Assembly (NCBI RefSeq): GCF_900188415.1
Contig: NZ_FZNV01000002.1
Span: 105,339 to 169,338, forward strand
Length of the DNA stretch: 64,000 nt
Direction of reading: 5' to 3'
Source: Maribacter sedimenticola
Lineage (GTDB): Bacteria > Bacteroidota > Bacteroidia > Flavobacteriales > Flavobacteriaceae
Part shown: positions 8,220-17,612 of the stretch, piece after piece
How positions within the stretch are numbered: the first letter of the stretch is position 1
Layout of the letters: each line of letters opens with the position of its first letter
Program-made: the position numbers and the translations under genes
The notes under the pieces: model-generated
What the model saw: the letters and a program-made list of their open reading frames with translations, nothing else
What the model was told of the DNA's origin: nothing
The model's database searches: none

Positions 8220-9716
8220 ATGGACTTAAGAAAAGAATATGACTTAGTATGTGTAGGAGCGGGTATAATGAGTGCAACCTTGGCATTACTGGTAAAACAG
8301 TTAAAGCCAGATCTTAAGGTACTTATTGTTGAACGGTTGGATAAAGTGGCACAAGAAAGTTCAGCTGCCTGGAACAATGCCGGTACAGGTCATTCAGCTT
8401 TGTGCGAGTTAAATTATACCCCAGCGGATAAAAATGGGGATGTAAACATTACCAAGGCAATTGATATCTGTACACAATTTGAAATTTCTAAACAATATTG
8501 GTCTTATTTAGTGGACCAAGGATTAATTAAAGAACCCAGATCATTTATAAATCCGGTGCCACATCATAGTTGGGTAAGGGGCAAAGAGAATGCGGATTAT
8601 TTGGAAAAACGTTATAAAGCGTTGAAGGAGCATTTTATGTTTAATACCATAACATTTACTAGAGATGTGAATAAGATGGAGAATTGGTTTCCCCTTATGA
8701 TGCGCGGACGAACAAATGAAGAGATTATGGCCGCCTCTAGAATAGATAGGGGAACAGAAATGAACTATGGGGCGTTAACAGAACAATTATTTGCCATACT
8801 AGAAAAGGAATATAATACAAAAGTTTTGTTTAATACGGAGGTAGAGGATATTGATCCCGACCATGATGAGGATTGGCTTCTTAAAATGGAAAATCTTAAA
8901 AATGGCAAAAAAAGTACTTTAGATGCCCAACATGTATTTATAGGTGCTGGAGGTGGCAGTCTATTATTGTTGCAAAAAGTGGAAATTGAAGAAAAAGATG
9001 GTTACGGCGGTTTTCCGGTGAGTGGGGAATGGCTAGTCTGTAAGAATAGGGAGATTATTGAACAACATAATGCAAAAGTATATAGTAAGGCGGGTATAGG
9101 AGATCCACCCATGTCGGTTCCCCATTTAGATACACGATATATCAATGGTAAGCGTGAACTTCTATTTGGGCCGTTTGCAGGGTTTAGTCCCAAATTTTTA
9201 AAAGAAGGCTCAAATTTGGATTTGTTGAAATCTATCAATTTTGACAATATACCTTCTATGTGGGGCGTGTTTTGGCACAACTTACCACTTACAAAATATC
9301 TTATAGAACAGGTTGCTATGAGTTTTGAGGATAGAATGGAATCCCTGAGAACTTTTATAAAAGATGCCAAAAATGAGGATTGGGAAATTTTAGTGGCCGG
9401 TCAACGGGTGCAGACCATTAAAAAAGATGAATTTGAAGGTGGTTCGTTGGAATTTGGAACCCAACTGGTAAGCAGTAAGGATGGTAAGATCACTTGTTTG
9501 TTAGGCGCATCACCAGGGGCATCTACTTCCGTGAAAATTATGTTGAATGTTTTGGAAAAAGCGTTTCCCGAAATAATGACTACGGATAAGGGTACACAAT
9601 TACTTAAAAAAATGGTGCCGTTTTATACCCAGGAAGTTACCAAAAATTTGTTTGATACTTGCCTACAAAGGTCCAATGAAATATTAGGTTTAAACCGAGA
9701 TTTGGTAAAAGAATAA
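8220..9716 (+). CDS. mqo: Malate:quinone oxidoreductase
   Basis: 498 residues, the usual length for Mqo. It oxidises malate to oxaloacetate with electrons passed to quinone at the inner face of the cytoplasmic membrane (TCA cycle). The FAD-binding GxGxxS motif is at residues 12-19 (CVGAGIMS), followed by the family signatures ESSAAWNNAGTGHS and GGFPVSGEW, and a C-terminal LLGASPGASTS motif. No signal peptide or membrane helix is seen, as expected for a peripheral enzyme. It is monocistronic, flanked by terminators on both sides, with no cytoplasmic malate dehydrogenase gene in the window. Confidence 0.96.
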   Translation: MDLRKEYDLVCVGAGIMSATLALLVKQLKPDLKVLIVERLDKVAQESSAAWNNAGTGHSALCELNYTPADKNGDVNITKAIDICTQFEISKQYWSYLVDQGLIKEPRSFINPVPHHSWVRGKENADYLEKRYKALKEHFMFNTITFTRDVNKMENWFPLMMRGRTNEEIMAASRIDRGTEMNYGALTEQLFAILEKEYNTKVLFNTEVEDIDPDHDEDWLLKMENLKNGKKSTLDAQHVFIGAGGGSLLLLQKVEIEEKDGYGGFPVSGEWLVCKNREIIEQHNAKVYSKAGIGDPPMSVPHLDTRYINGKRELLFGPFAGFSPKFLKEGSNLDLLKSINFDNIPSMWGVFWHNLPLTKYLIEQVAMSFEDRMESLRTFIKDAKNEDWEILVAGQRVQTIKKDEFEGGSLEFGTQLVSSKDGKITCLLGASPGASTSVKIMLNVLEKAFPEIMTTDKGTQLLKKMVPFYTQEVTKNLFDTCLQRSNEILGLNRDLVKE

Positions 9717-9724
9717 TTGCAAAA

Positions 9725-9759
9725 GAAAACGCCGTAATGGGTTTCATAACGGCGTTTTC
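9725..9759. terminator. Bidirectional terminator between mqo and the molybdopterin oxidoreductase gene
   Basis: Stem GAAAACGCCGT / ACGGCGTTTTC with a 13-nt loop. A-run on one side and T-run on the other let it serve both convergent genes. Confidence 0.85.
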
Positions 9760-9783
9760 AAATTTCACTATAGCATAAGGGTG

Positions 9784-11988
9784 TTAACCTAAAACAGGTT
9801 TTTGCGTTATAAACGGTTGTTTGTAATATCTTTGACCGGTTGCTTTGTACAAGGCATTTGCCAATGCGCCCACCACCGGTGGTAATGAAGGCTCTCCAAG
9901 TCCTGTGGGGTCAATGCCGTTATCCACAAAATAACTTTCTATTTCCCTTGGTGCTTCCTTATGGCGAATTAAGCGGTAAGTATCAAAATTGGATTGTTGG
10001 GGTATCCCGTCCATAAAGGTCATTTCACTATAAGTGGCATGACCAATACCATCTATAATACCTCCCTCAATTTGATTTTTTGCCGCCATAGGGTTGATTA
10101 CGATTCCGCAATCTACCGCACACCAAACTTTATCTACTTTTGGCGGATTGGAATCCTTGGTCAAATCCAACACTTGGGCAACATAGGAATTATGGCAATA
10201 ATAAGCGGATACTCCTCTTGCCACGCCATTTTTTACACTGCCGTCCCAACCAGATTTCTCTTTGACCAACTTAAGGACACCTGCATAACGTTCTGGGTCA
10301 TAATCATTCTTTTCAGGGTTGCCCACAGGATCTTTCATGGCCCTGTCAAATAATTCTAATCTAAATTCTATAGGGTCCTTTCCGGCCGCTTCGGCAACTT
10401 CGTCCATAAAGGATTGTTCCGCACCTGCAACAAAATTTGAACGGGGCGCACGCCATGCTCCAGTAGTAACATTGGTTTCAAGAACAAATTTCTCCGCTTT
10501 ATAATTATCTACCGCACCCGCTGGAAACCTATTTTCAAAAATGAGGTCGTCATTGGAGCCAACGCCTTTTACATGCCAGGCGATTAAATTTCCATCCTTG
10601 TCCAAACCGGCCTTATATTTCACTTTATAGGTGGGTCTGTACGTTCCTTGTGTCATGTCATCCTCACGGGTATAGACCAATTTTACAGGGGCTTGCATCT
10701 TTTGCGAAATTACGGCAGCCTCAACGCCAAAGGTACCATAGAGTCTCCTTCCAAATCCGCCGCCCATTCGGGTCATTTTTATATCAATTTTTTCTACCGG
10801 TAGATTTAGACGTGAAGCCAAGGATTTTTCCAAAAATTCCGGGGTTTGTATAGGCCCGTTCAGTATAGCGCGTTCAGCGGTGACATCGGCATAGAAATTC
10901 ATGGGCTCCATGGTATTATGCGCAAGAAAGGGTGCACTATAGGTACGTTCAATGATTTGTGCCGCACGGTTAAAAGCCTTGGCGACATTACCATCGTTTC
11001 GTGCCGGTTCCTTGGCGTTGGTATTCAGTAATTTTTCCAAAGCTTCTTCATGATAAGCTGTACTTTCTAGGGTAGATGAGTTTTCCCATTCAACGTTCAG
11101 CGCTTTCTTTGCCATCATACATTGCCACGTACTCTCGCCAACTATTGCTACCAGTTTTGCAATACCGCCACCGTCAGACCATTGTTGTTCCATGTCATCA
11201 GGGTATACATCTATGGGAAACACTTCTTTTATCCCGGGCATGGATGATACGGATTCTGCATTCATTGATTTATAGGTCATTCCAAAAGCTGGCGGATGCA
11301 CGATCATTGCCGTTAACATGCCCTCTTCTTGAATATCGATACCGAATAATGGTTTTCCTGTTACAATGTTTGGTCCGTCCACATTACGTTTATCGGTACC
11401 AATGATGCTAAAATCCTTGGTATCCTTAAGCACTACTTCCTCGGGTACGGGTATGGTGGCCGCTTTTGAGGCCATTTCACCAAATCCGGCGGATTTATCG
11501 GAACCTTTGTGTGTAATGACACCTGCGTCAATGGTAATTTCCGAAGCAGGTACCTGCCACGTATCAGCAGCGGCAGCGATCAACATATGTTTTGCGGTGG
11601 CTCCGGCCATACGTAGGCCTTCCCAGCTTGCACGAATAGATTGGCTTCCACCGGCTATTTGCCTTTGAAAGATATCTGTGTTCAATGGTGCTTGTTCAAC
11701 GATTACATTGTTCCAGTCTACGCCGAGTTCATCCGCAACGATCATGGGCATACTGGTTTTTACATTTTGACCAATTTCAGGGTTTGGTGATGCAATCGTT
11801 ACAATGCCGTTGTCGCCAATTTTTAAAAAGGCGTTGATATTGAACCATTCTTTGGGCATTCTGCTTACCTGTTCCGGTGTTGGGTTACATGAGGCCAACC
11901 AGCTAAAACCTAATAAAAGGCCTCCACCGGCAAGTGTACTGCTTTTAAGAAAGGAGCGTCTGTTATATGATGTTTTTATGAGTGTCAT
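9784..11988 (-). CDS. Molybdopterin-binding oxidoreductase large subunit (xanthine dehydrogenase family, IorB-like)
   Basis: 734 residues. A twin-arginine signal (NRRSFLKSS) followed by a hydrophobic stretch and a lipobox-like LASC suggests Tat export and possible lipid anchoring. The body is a xanthine-dehydrogenase-family molybdopterin subunit of the isoquinoline 1-oxidoreductase beta type, with the glycine-rich MGGGFGRR and GLGEPSLPP motifs conserved in that subfamily; the final Glu-containing segment corresponds to the Mo-site glutamate region. It lies 53 nt downstream of the 2Fe-2S subunit gene. No FAD subunit is encoded, as in Ior-type enzymes, so electrons should go to a cytochrome or another periplasmic carrier not seen here. 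The substrate (N-heterocycle or aldehyde) cannot be inferred. Confidence 0.9.
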   Translation of the reverse strand: MTLIKTSYNRRSFLKSSTLAGGGLLLGFSWLASCNPTPEQVSRMPKEWFNINAFLKIGDNGIVTIASPNPEIGQNVKTSMPMIVADELGVDWNNVIVEQAPLNTDIFQRQIAGGSQSIRASWEGLRMAGATAKHMLIAAAADTWQVPASEITIDAGVITHKGSDKSAGFGEMASKAATIPVPEEVVLKDTKDFSIIGTDKRNVDGPNIVTGKPLFGIDIQEEGMLTAMIVHPPAFGMTYKSMNAESVSSMPGIKEVFPIDVYPDDMEQQWSDGGGIAKLVAIVGESTWQCMMAKKALNVEWENSSTLESTAYHEEALEKLLNTNAKEPARNDGNVAKAFNRAAQIIERTYSAPFLAHNTMEPMNFYADVTAERAILNGPIQTPEFLEKSLASRLNLPVEKIDIKMTRMGGGFGRRLYGTFGVEAAVISQKMQAPVKLVYTREDDMTQGTYRPTYKVKYKAGLDKDGNLIAWHVKGVGSNDDLIFENRFPAGAVDNYKAEKFVLETNVTTGAWRAPRSNFVAGAEQSFMDEVAEAAGKDPIEFRLELFDRAMKDPVGNPEKNDYDPERYAGVLKLVKEKSGWDGSVKNGVARGVSAYYCHNSYVAQVLDLTKDSNPPKVDKVWCAVDCGIVINPMAAKNQIEGGIIDGIGHATYSEMTFMDGIPQQSNFDTYRLIRHKEAPREIESYFVDNGIDPTGLGEPSLPPVVGALANALYKATGQRYYKQPFITQKPVLG

Positions 11989-12041
11989 TTGTTTAAAATT
12001 TTATGGAGGTGAACAACCCTTTGGATATGGGGGCAAAATAA

Positions 12042-12506
12042 CTACGCATTTTGTAGATTAGCGGCATTTTTAATAGCCTTTTTTATTCGCGTATAAGTTC
12101 CACATCGGCAGATATTTCCGTGCATGGCATTTTCTATTTCCTCATCAGTTGGGTTAGGGTTCTTTTTTAAAAATGCACTAGCGTTCATGATTTGTCCGGC
12201 TTGGCAGTAGCCACATTGATATACATCCTCTTCTAACCAAGCTTTTTGTACAGGATGGTCGCCATTTTCTGAGAGTCCTTCAATAGTCGTAATTGCTTGC
12301 TCTCCAACTGCCGAGACCGGAAGTTGACAGGAGCGTACCGCATTATCGTTTAAATGTACCGTACAGGCGCCACACTGGGCTATACCACAACCAAATTTGG
12401 TGCCTACCATTTGTAAATGGTCGCGTAGCACCCAGAGCATTGGGGTGGTAGGGTCAACATCTACTTGTTCTGTTTTTCCGTTGATTTTTAAACTGAAATT
12501 AGCCAT
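12042..12506 (-). CDS. (2Fe-2S)-binding subunit of an IorAB-type oxidoreductase
   Basis: 154 residues. The N-terminal plant-ferredoxin-like cluster motif is [14 protein letters not shown] plus a later Cys (about residues 38-61). The C-terminal helical domain holds the second 2Fe-2S site, CGYCQAGQ and CRCGTYTRI (about 99-140). This arrangement is typical of the small subunit of xanthine dehydrogenase family enzymes. It lacks its own signal peptide, so it is presumably exported bound to the Tat-signalled large subunit. It lies between a small membrane ORF (6 nt upstream) and the large subunit gene. Confidence 0.93.
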   Translation of the reverse strand: MANFSLKINGKTEQVDVDPTTPMLWVLRDHLQMVGTKFGCGIAQCGACTVHLNDNAVRSCQLPVSAVGEQAITTIEGLSENGDHPVQKAWLEEDVYQCGYCQAGQIMNASAFLKKNPNPTDEEIENAMHGNICRCGTYTRIKKAIKNAANLQNA

Positions 12507-12512
12507 TTGTTT

Positions 12513-12644
12513 TTACTGTTTGTTTGAGTCCTTTGAAATTAAGGATTTTTTATATGCATCGGTCATAAAATTCCAATTAAATAGCGTTAAAATTAGCAAG
12601 GCGTATGGCATTGTAAGGGTTATGTTATAAGAGTTCGTATTCAT
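12513..12644 (-). CDS. Small hydrophobic ORF (43 aa) upstream of the oxidoreductase subunits
   Basis: An ATG-to-TAA ORF of 43 residues whose stop is 6 nt before the ATG of the 2Fe-2S subunit gene, so it is positioned as first gene of that operon. The protein has one hydrophobic stretch (ITLTMPYALLILTLFNW, about residues 8-24) and a charged C-terminal tail ending in KDSNKQ. I do not recognise the family. Its placement and single-helix character make a small membrane partner plausible, but the length is short enough that chance cannot be excluded. Confidence 0.42.
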   Translation of the reverse strand: MNTNSYNITLTMPYALLILTLFNWNFMTDAYKKSLISKDSNKQ

Positions 12645-12833
12645 GCTTGATTAAGGAGGAGATTTAAACAAAAAAGTATGCCTGTGCTTTATTTACAAAT
12701 TATTGCTTCTAAAGGTAAAAGAGCTATTTATAGATGGTATTGTGCTATTTGTTTGCGCAGGATGCGGGTATTTTTATGAAATACAAAGAGACTGTGCTCA
12801 TTGTTACTTGAACATGGTCAAAATCCGTAGCAT
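12645..12833. other. Divergent intergenic region
   Basis: The gene-poor stretch between the oxidoreductase operon and the diaminopropionate operon. It must contain promoters for both directions. A loose TTTG (12750 region) and TATTTTTA arrangement is present but too weak to call. No convincing ORF, hairpin or riboswitch was seen. Confidence 0.5.
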
Positions 12834-13838
12834 ATGATAACTCAAAATATAACACATAAACTATCAGAATCTATTATAGACACCATTGGAAGTACCCCTT
12901 TGGTCAATCTTGCAAATATGGTAGAAAAGAAAAAGTTTAATCTATATGGCAAATTAGAGGCTGCAAATCCGGGAGGAAGTATAAAGGACAGGACTTCGTT
13001 GTTTATTTTAAAGCAGGCGTTGGAAAATGGCAGGATAAAAAAGGGAGATACCATCGTGGAGTCCAGCTCCGGGAATATGGCCGTAGGCCTGGCCCAGGCA
13101 TGTTTGTATTATGGACTTCAGCTTGTGGTGGTGGTAGACCCAAAATTGAATTCACACACAGAAAAAATATTGAAAACCTATAACGCACGTATTGAAAGGG
13201 TAACCAAACCTTTGGATAATGGGGGGTTCTTGGGGGCAAGGTTAGAACGGGTACAATGGTTGTTGAATACCATACCCAATAGTTTTTGGACCAACCAATA
13301 TGGTAATCCGGATAATCCATTGACCCACCATTCCACTATGACGGAAATATTAGATGCACTGCATGGAAAGTTAGATTATCTATTTGTTGCCACAAGTACT
13401 TGTGGTACGCTTATGGGCTGTGCCGATTTTATATATGAGAATAATTTGAACACCAAAATCATTGCGGTAGACGCAGTTGGTAGTGTGTTGTTTGGCGGTC
13501 CACCGTTAAAACGACTTATTCCAGGTCATGGTGCAGGGGTGCCCTCCCAATTTTTGGATACCTCCAGAATACATGATTATATATATGTTGATGACGTTGA
13601 TTGCGCCAGGGGGTGTTGGTCAATATTAGAAAAAGAGGCTATACTTTGTGGTGGTTCATCTGGCGGTATGATAAGTGCTGTAAGAAAGTATGCGGATAAG
13701 ATTGGGGAAGACAGCAATTGCGCATTATTTCTTTGCGATCGCGGTGAACGGTATTTGGATACAATTTATAACAAAAAATGGCTGTTAAGGGAATTGCCGG
13801 AAAGTAAATCCGCATTTACTCCTTTAGGTGGATGGTAA
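12834..13838 (+). CDS. sbnA: SbnA-like PLP synthase (2,3-diaminopropionate biosynthesis)
   Basis: 334 residues of the cysteine-synthase fold family. The PLP lysine is in PGGSIKDRTS (Lys51) and the phosphate-binding loop is ESSSGNMAVGLA. The sequences GHGAGVPSQF and the ending ALFLCDRGERYL...W resemble SbnA (N-(2-amino-2-carboxyethyl)-L-glutamate synthase), which joins O-phospho-L-serine and L-glutamate, rather than ordinary CysK. It is first in a three-gene operon; its stop overlaps the next possible start codon. There is no sulfur-assimilation gene nearby. In staphyloferrin B synthesis the next enzyme is SbnB; here a flavoprotein takes that place. Confidence 0.85.
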   Translation: MITQNITHKLSESIIDTIGSTPLVNLANMVEKKKFNLYGKLEAANPGGSIKDRTSLFILKQALENGRIKKGDTIVESSSGNMAVGLAQACLYYGLQLVVVVDPKLNSHTEKILKTYNARIERVTKPLDNGGFLGARLERVQWLLNTIPNSFWTNQYGNPDNPLTHHSTMTEILDALHGKLDYLFVATSTCGTLMGCADFIYENNLNTKIIAVDAVGSVLFGGPPLKRLIPGHGAGVPSQFLDTSRIHDYIYVDDVDCARGCWSILEKEAILCGGSSGGMISAVRKYADKIGEDSNCALFLCDRGERYLDTIYNKKWLLRELPESKSAFTPLGGW

Positions 13839-15667
13839 GAGGAATGGATGAAATGAACGATGAACATATATACAAGATTGCAATTGTAGGTTTTGGACCT
13901 AAGGGCCTGTATGGTCTTGAGCGTCTTACGGCTTTTTTGAAAGATAGGGCAATCTCAAAAAATGTTGAGGTTCATATTTTCAATAGTACCTCCTTTTTTG
14001 GTGCAGGTGATGTGTATAGAACCGATCAGCCGCACTGCCTTATCATGAATTACGCCAATGGAAATATTAACGTGTGGCCCAAGCAATTACCGAAGCCGAT
14101 ACCAAACCATACTCCAGATTTTGTAGCATGGTTGAAGGAAAGAAATGTGAAGAAAAGTTCAACTACTGATTTTGCCCCTAGGGCAATGGTGGGTACATAT
14201 TTAAATGAGAGCTATCATAAACTAATAAGCCATTTACCTGTTAATGTTAACGTTGTACCTCATATAGGCTGGGTGGTAAATGTGGAAAATAGTAAACCGG
14301 GATTTGCCTTGTATTATACAAATGAAAAAGAACAAGAATCAACTATAGCGGTAGATCAAATCCTATTTACCACGGGGCACATTACATATAAATCTCACAT
14401 TGCGCCAAAACGGGCATCCGAGAACAATATTGGCTTTATATATCCTACCGATAAAAAACTTGTTGTGGTAGCGCCAGGAACGTCTGTTGCGATTAAGGGA
14501 ATGGGGCTAACTTGCATAGATGCCGTTTTAGCGTTAACGGAAGGTAGGGGAGGTAATTTTATTAAAAATGCAGATAATTTTTTTAACTACGTGGCATCTG
14601 GTCAGGAACCCAAACAAATGCATCTATTTTCAAGGTCTGGGTTGCCAATGGTTCCCAGGGATGGAACCCCGTTAGATGACAAACCCCTTCAATTTTTTAC
14701 CGAGAAAGCGCTTATCAAAATAAAAGCGAGAAGACCAATCAACTTTAATGAAACTCTTTTACCATTAATAAAGAAAGAATTCTATTGGGCATATTACCGT
14801 ACCTTATTTCAACAATATGGTTGGGAACTAAAGGGAGGTCTTGATTTTGAGAAGATAAGGGCGCAAGTAGTGCAATTTCATAAGCAATTTAGAAATGTGA
14901 CCTATTTTAGCTGGCAGCGTATTGTAAATCCTTTTGCGGAAAAAAGAAATATTACTAATGGGGAATTGAGGGAGTATATTCAATTTTTAATTCATCAAGC
15001 GGAATTGGGGGCTGATAAAAGTCCATTTATAGCGGCCGTAAGTACCTGGAGAAAAATAAGTCCGTTGTTTAATGAACTATACAGTTATGGTGGTTTGGAT
15101 GCAGCTTCGCATAAAGAATTTGACACCTATTATTTTGGGCTGTTCAACAGGCTGTCGTACGGACCGCCTATTGAGAACATGAAGAAAATATTGGCGCTTC
15201 ATACCAGTGGGTTGTTAAATTTTTCCTTTGCAAAATCGGTAACGGTGGTGAAAGGTAATGATGATGGGGAATGGTCGCTAATTGGGGAAAAGAGAAAAGA
15301 AACAAAGGTTCAATTTTTAATCAATGCTACCATTCCCAGGGCCGGACAGCAGGGATTTAAAAATGAACTTTATCAGAATTTAGAGAAAAACAAGTATATC
15401 ACTCCTTTTATAAATTCATCAAGTTCTACTTACCATCCCGGTTGTATCGCTTTAAATAAAAATGGAAATCCAGTAAATGAATATGGTGAGGTCAATAAGG
15501 CCTTTACGTTTTACGGAACACCTACAGAGGGTATAACGTATGACAATGATACCCTTTCACGTACCCGCAATGATTTTGCTACCATCTGGGCCAAATATAT
15601 TTGTAAGGATCTACAGAACAAAAATAGAAGAATAGCACATTATGAAAGAGAAGAACAAGTATTATAA
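13832..15667 (+). CDS. FAD/NAD(P)-binding flavoprotein of the diaminopropionate-type cluster
   Basis: 611 residues. The N-terminal Rossmann motif is IAIVGFGPKGLYGLERL, followed by FGAGDVYRTDQP, features of the FAD-NAD(P)-binding family (PF13454-like). A second glycine-containing strand (IKGMGLTCIDAVLAL, about residue 224) fits the rest of the dinucleotide fold. Three in-frame starts exist (13832, 13844, 13853); the shorter ones avoid overlap with sbnA. It overlaps the next gene by 26 nt. It might oxidise the SbnA product (secondary amine to imine) or act as an N-hydroxylase; both are inference. No signal peptide, so cytoplasmic. Confidence 0.78.
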   Translation: MVRGMDEMNDEHIYKIAIVGFGPKGLYGLERLTAFLKDRAISKNVEVHIFNSTSFFGAGDVYRTDQPHCLIMNYANGNINVWPKQLPKPIPNHTPDFVAWLKERNVKKSSTTDFAPRAMVGTYLNESYHKLISHLPVNVNVVPHIGWVVNVENSKPGFALYYTNEKEQESTIAVDQILFTTGHITYKSHIAPKRASENNIGFIYPTDKKLVVVAPGTSVAIKGMGLTCIDAVLALTEGRGGNFIKNADNFFNYVASGQEPKQMHLFSRSGLPMVPRDGTPLDDKPLQFFTEKALIKIKARRPINFNETLLPLIKKEFYWAYYRTLFQQYGWELKGGLDFEKIRAQVVQFHKQFRNVTYFSWQRIVNPFAEKRNITNGELREYIQFLIHQAELGADKSPFIAAVSTWRKISPLFNELYSYGGLDAASHKEFDTYYFGLFNRLSYGPPIENMKKILALHTSGLLNFSFAKSVTVVKGNDDGEWSLIGEKRKETKVQFLINATIPRAGQQGFKNELYQNLEKNKYITPFINSSSSTYHPGCIALNKNGNPVNEYGEVNKAFTFYGTPTEGITYDNDTLSRTRNDFATIWAKYICKDLQNKNRRIAHYEREEQVL

Positions 15668-17111
15668 AGGCAATCAAAAAAAAGGGTTGACCCCAATTAC
15701 GTCGCATTGGATGCACGAAATTTTCAATGACCAAGAAGTATTAAGAGGGGTGATGGAAAAGTACGGTTCTCCCATTAATGTTCACCATTTACCAACATTT
15801 AACGATAACTGTGCGCGTTATAAAGATTTATTTAAATCGTACGATTTAAAATATCAAATTTTCTATGCTAGAAAGGCCAATAAATCCAAGGGTTTGGTAA
15901 AACAAGCGTTTAGATCTGGCATAGGAGTGGATACCGCAAGTTTTAAAGAGTTGGAACAATCTTTGGCCCTAGGAGGAAATGGTAAAAATTTAGTATTGAC
16001 ATCGGCCATTAAGACTGAAGAACAAATAGCATTGGCCATAAATAATGAGGTTCCAATAATTTTAGATAACGAGGATGAATGTGTGTTAACGGAACAAGTA
16101 GCCAAAAAAATGGGTCTGCGGGCCAAAGTTGGTTTCCGTATAAGTGGATTTGAGGTCAAAGGTGAAAAGTTATATAGCAGGTTTGGTTTTGATATTGACC
16201 AAGTCACAAATTTTATTGCATCATATGTAGGTGATACAAAGACCTTTGAAAACTTAGATGTTACAGGACTTCATTTTCATTTGGACGGATATTCAACCTA
16301 CCAGCGTAGTATTGCACTATTAACTTGTATTAAAATTGGAAATGACTTAAAACGAAAAGGGTTTCCTGTTACATTTATTGATATGGGCGGGGGTATTCTC
16401 ATGAATTATTTAGAAGATGAACGCCAATGGATAGATTTTAATGATTCGCTACAAAAAGCCGTTACAACAGGAAACAATACCATTACCTTCAATGATAATG
16501 GGTTGGGGTATAGGTTAGAAGATGGTAAGCTACGTGGAAAATTAAATACCTATCCGTACTTCAATAAGGTTAACAAAAATTCATTTTTAAAAGAAGTTTT
16601 GGATTATGTAGATGCCGATTCTGGATTATCCTTGGCCGCATTACTTCGTAAAAACCATTTTGAAATTAGGATAGAACCCGGTCGTTCCTTATTGGACCAA
16701 GTAGGCGTGACCATTGCCAAAGTAGTCTATAGAAAACAAGATGCCAAAAAACAATGGTTGGTTGGCCTTGAGATGAATATGAGCCAGATGATGAGCTCAA
16801 GCGCAGATTTTCTATTGGATCCATATATAATTCATACCAGTGAAACTTCAGATAAGGAGAACGTTGATGTATTTTTTACTGGAGCTTATTGTTTAGAAAG
16901 GGATGTATTATTGAAGCGAAAAATAAGCTTAAGCAGGCTACCGGCCATTGGGGATTATGTCGCTTTTGTAAATACAGCTGGTTATATGATGCATTTTTTC
17001 GAAACGGAGGCACATTTATTTGATCTTTCCACTAATTTAATGCATACAGGTACAGATGAAAAGTTATCGTTTTTTCAATTTATTGATGATAATAAGATTG
17101 TATTGGAGTAA
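15642..17111 (+). CDS. Fold-type III PLP-dependent decarboxylase (Y4yA-like)
   Basis: 489 residues of the alanine racemase/diaminopimelate decarboxylase fold. The PLP lysine lies in FYARKANKS (Lys78); further motifs are GLHFHLDGYSTYQ, the phosphate-binding DMGGGILMN, IEPGRSLLDQ and the C-terminal GAYCLERDVL and FVNTAGYMM. The large insertion after GGG and the overall motif set resemble the Y4yA family, which occurs with SbnA-like genes, more than biosynthetic LysA. In the SbnA/SbnB/SbnH logic it would decarboxylate diaminopropionate or a conjugate of it. No lysine-pathway gene is adjacent. Confidence 0.8.
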   Translation: MKEKNKYYKGNQKKGLTPITSHWMHEIFNDQEVLRGVMEKYGSPINVHHLPTFNDNCARYKDLFKSYDLKYQIFYARKANKSKGLVKQAFRSGIGVDTASFKELEQSLALGGNGKNLVLTSAIKTEEQIALAINNEVPIILDNEDECVLTEQVAKKMGLRAKVGFRISGFEVKGEKLYSRFGFDIDQVTNFIASYVGDTKTFENLDVTGLHFHLDGYSTYQRSIALLTCIKIGNDLKRKGFPVTFIDMGGGILMNYLEDERQWIDFNDSLQKAVTTGNNTITFNDNGLGYRLEDGKLRGKLNTYPYFNKVNKNSFLKEVLDYVDADSGLSLAALLRKNHFEIRIEPGRSLLDQVGVTIAKVVYRKQDAKKQWLVGLEMNMSQMMSSSADFLLDPYIIHTSETSDKENVDVFFTGAYCLERDVLLKRKISLSRLPAIGDYVAFVNTAGYMMHFFETEAHLFDLSTNLMHTGTDEKLSFFQFIDDNKIVLE

Positions 17112-17202
17112 TATTTGGCAAAAATGAAATGAATCAATAAGAAAATGGTATAAGCCAAACTAAAAATGCTTCTTGTGGTACCTTGTAATAAAACAATATA
17201 AA

Positions 17203-17601
17203 ATGAAAATACAAGCATATTTAGCATTTAACGGAAACTGCCAAGAGGCATTGAATTTTTACGCCAATTTATTTGGTGCGGAGGTAAAGAATAGGCAAAC
17301 GTATGAAGATAAGGAAATAGATGTTCCATCATCATACCGTCAAAAATTACAGCATGCGGAATTAAAAGGTAAAGGCGTGCATTTTATGGCTTATGATGCT
17401 TCACCAGATACCCCTTTGAACAATGGAAACCAGATTAATATGAGTGTTGATTTGGATAATTTGGACGAGGGAAAACAATTGTTCAAGGATTTGTCCAGTG
17501 GAGGACAGGTTCATCATGAATTTAGGGAACGTGAATGGGGACATTTTGGTAGATGTACCGATCGTTTTGGAATTGGTTGGATGGTTAACGTTGATAAATA
17601 G
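17203..17601 (+). CDS. VOC-family (PhnB/glyoxalase-like) protein
   Basis: 132 residues from the ATG at 17203; an upstream TTG at 17173 would only add a poor ten-residue extension. The sequence has the PhnB-like beta-alpha pattern: AYLAFNGNCQEALNFYANLFGAE at the start, HFMAYDA in the middle and DRFGIGWMVN at the end. Members of this group are small metal-binding or metal-free dimers of unclear substrate. It is followed 11 nt later by the hibernation-factor gene. Confidence 0.85.
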   Translation: MKIQAYLAFNGNCQEALNFYANLFGAEVKNRQTYEDKEIDVPSSYRQKLQHAELKGKGVHFMAYDASPDTPLNNGNQINMSVDLDNLDEGKQLFKDLSSGGQVHHEFREREWGHFGRCTDRFGIGWMVNVDK

Positions 17602-17612
17602 AAAATAGATAT

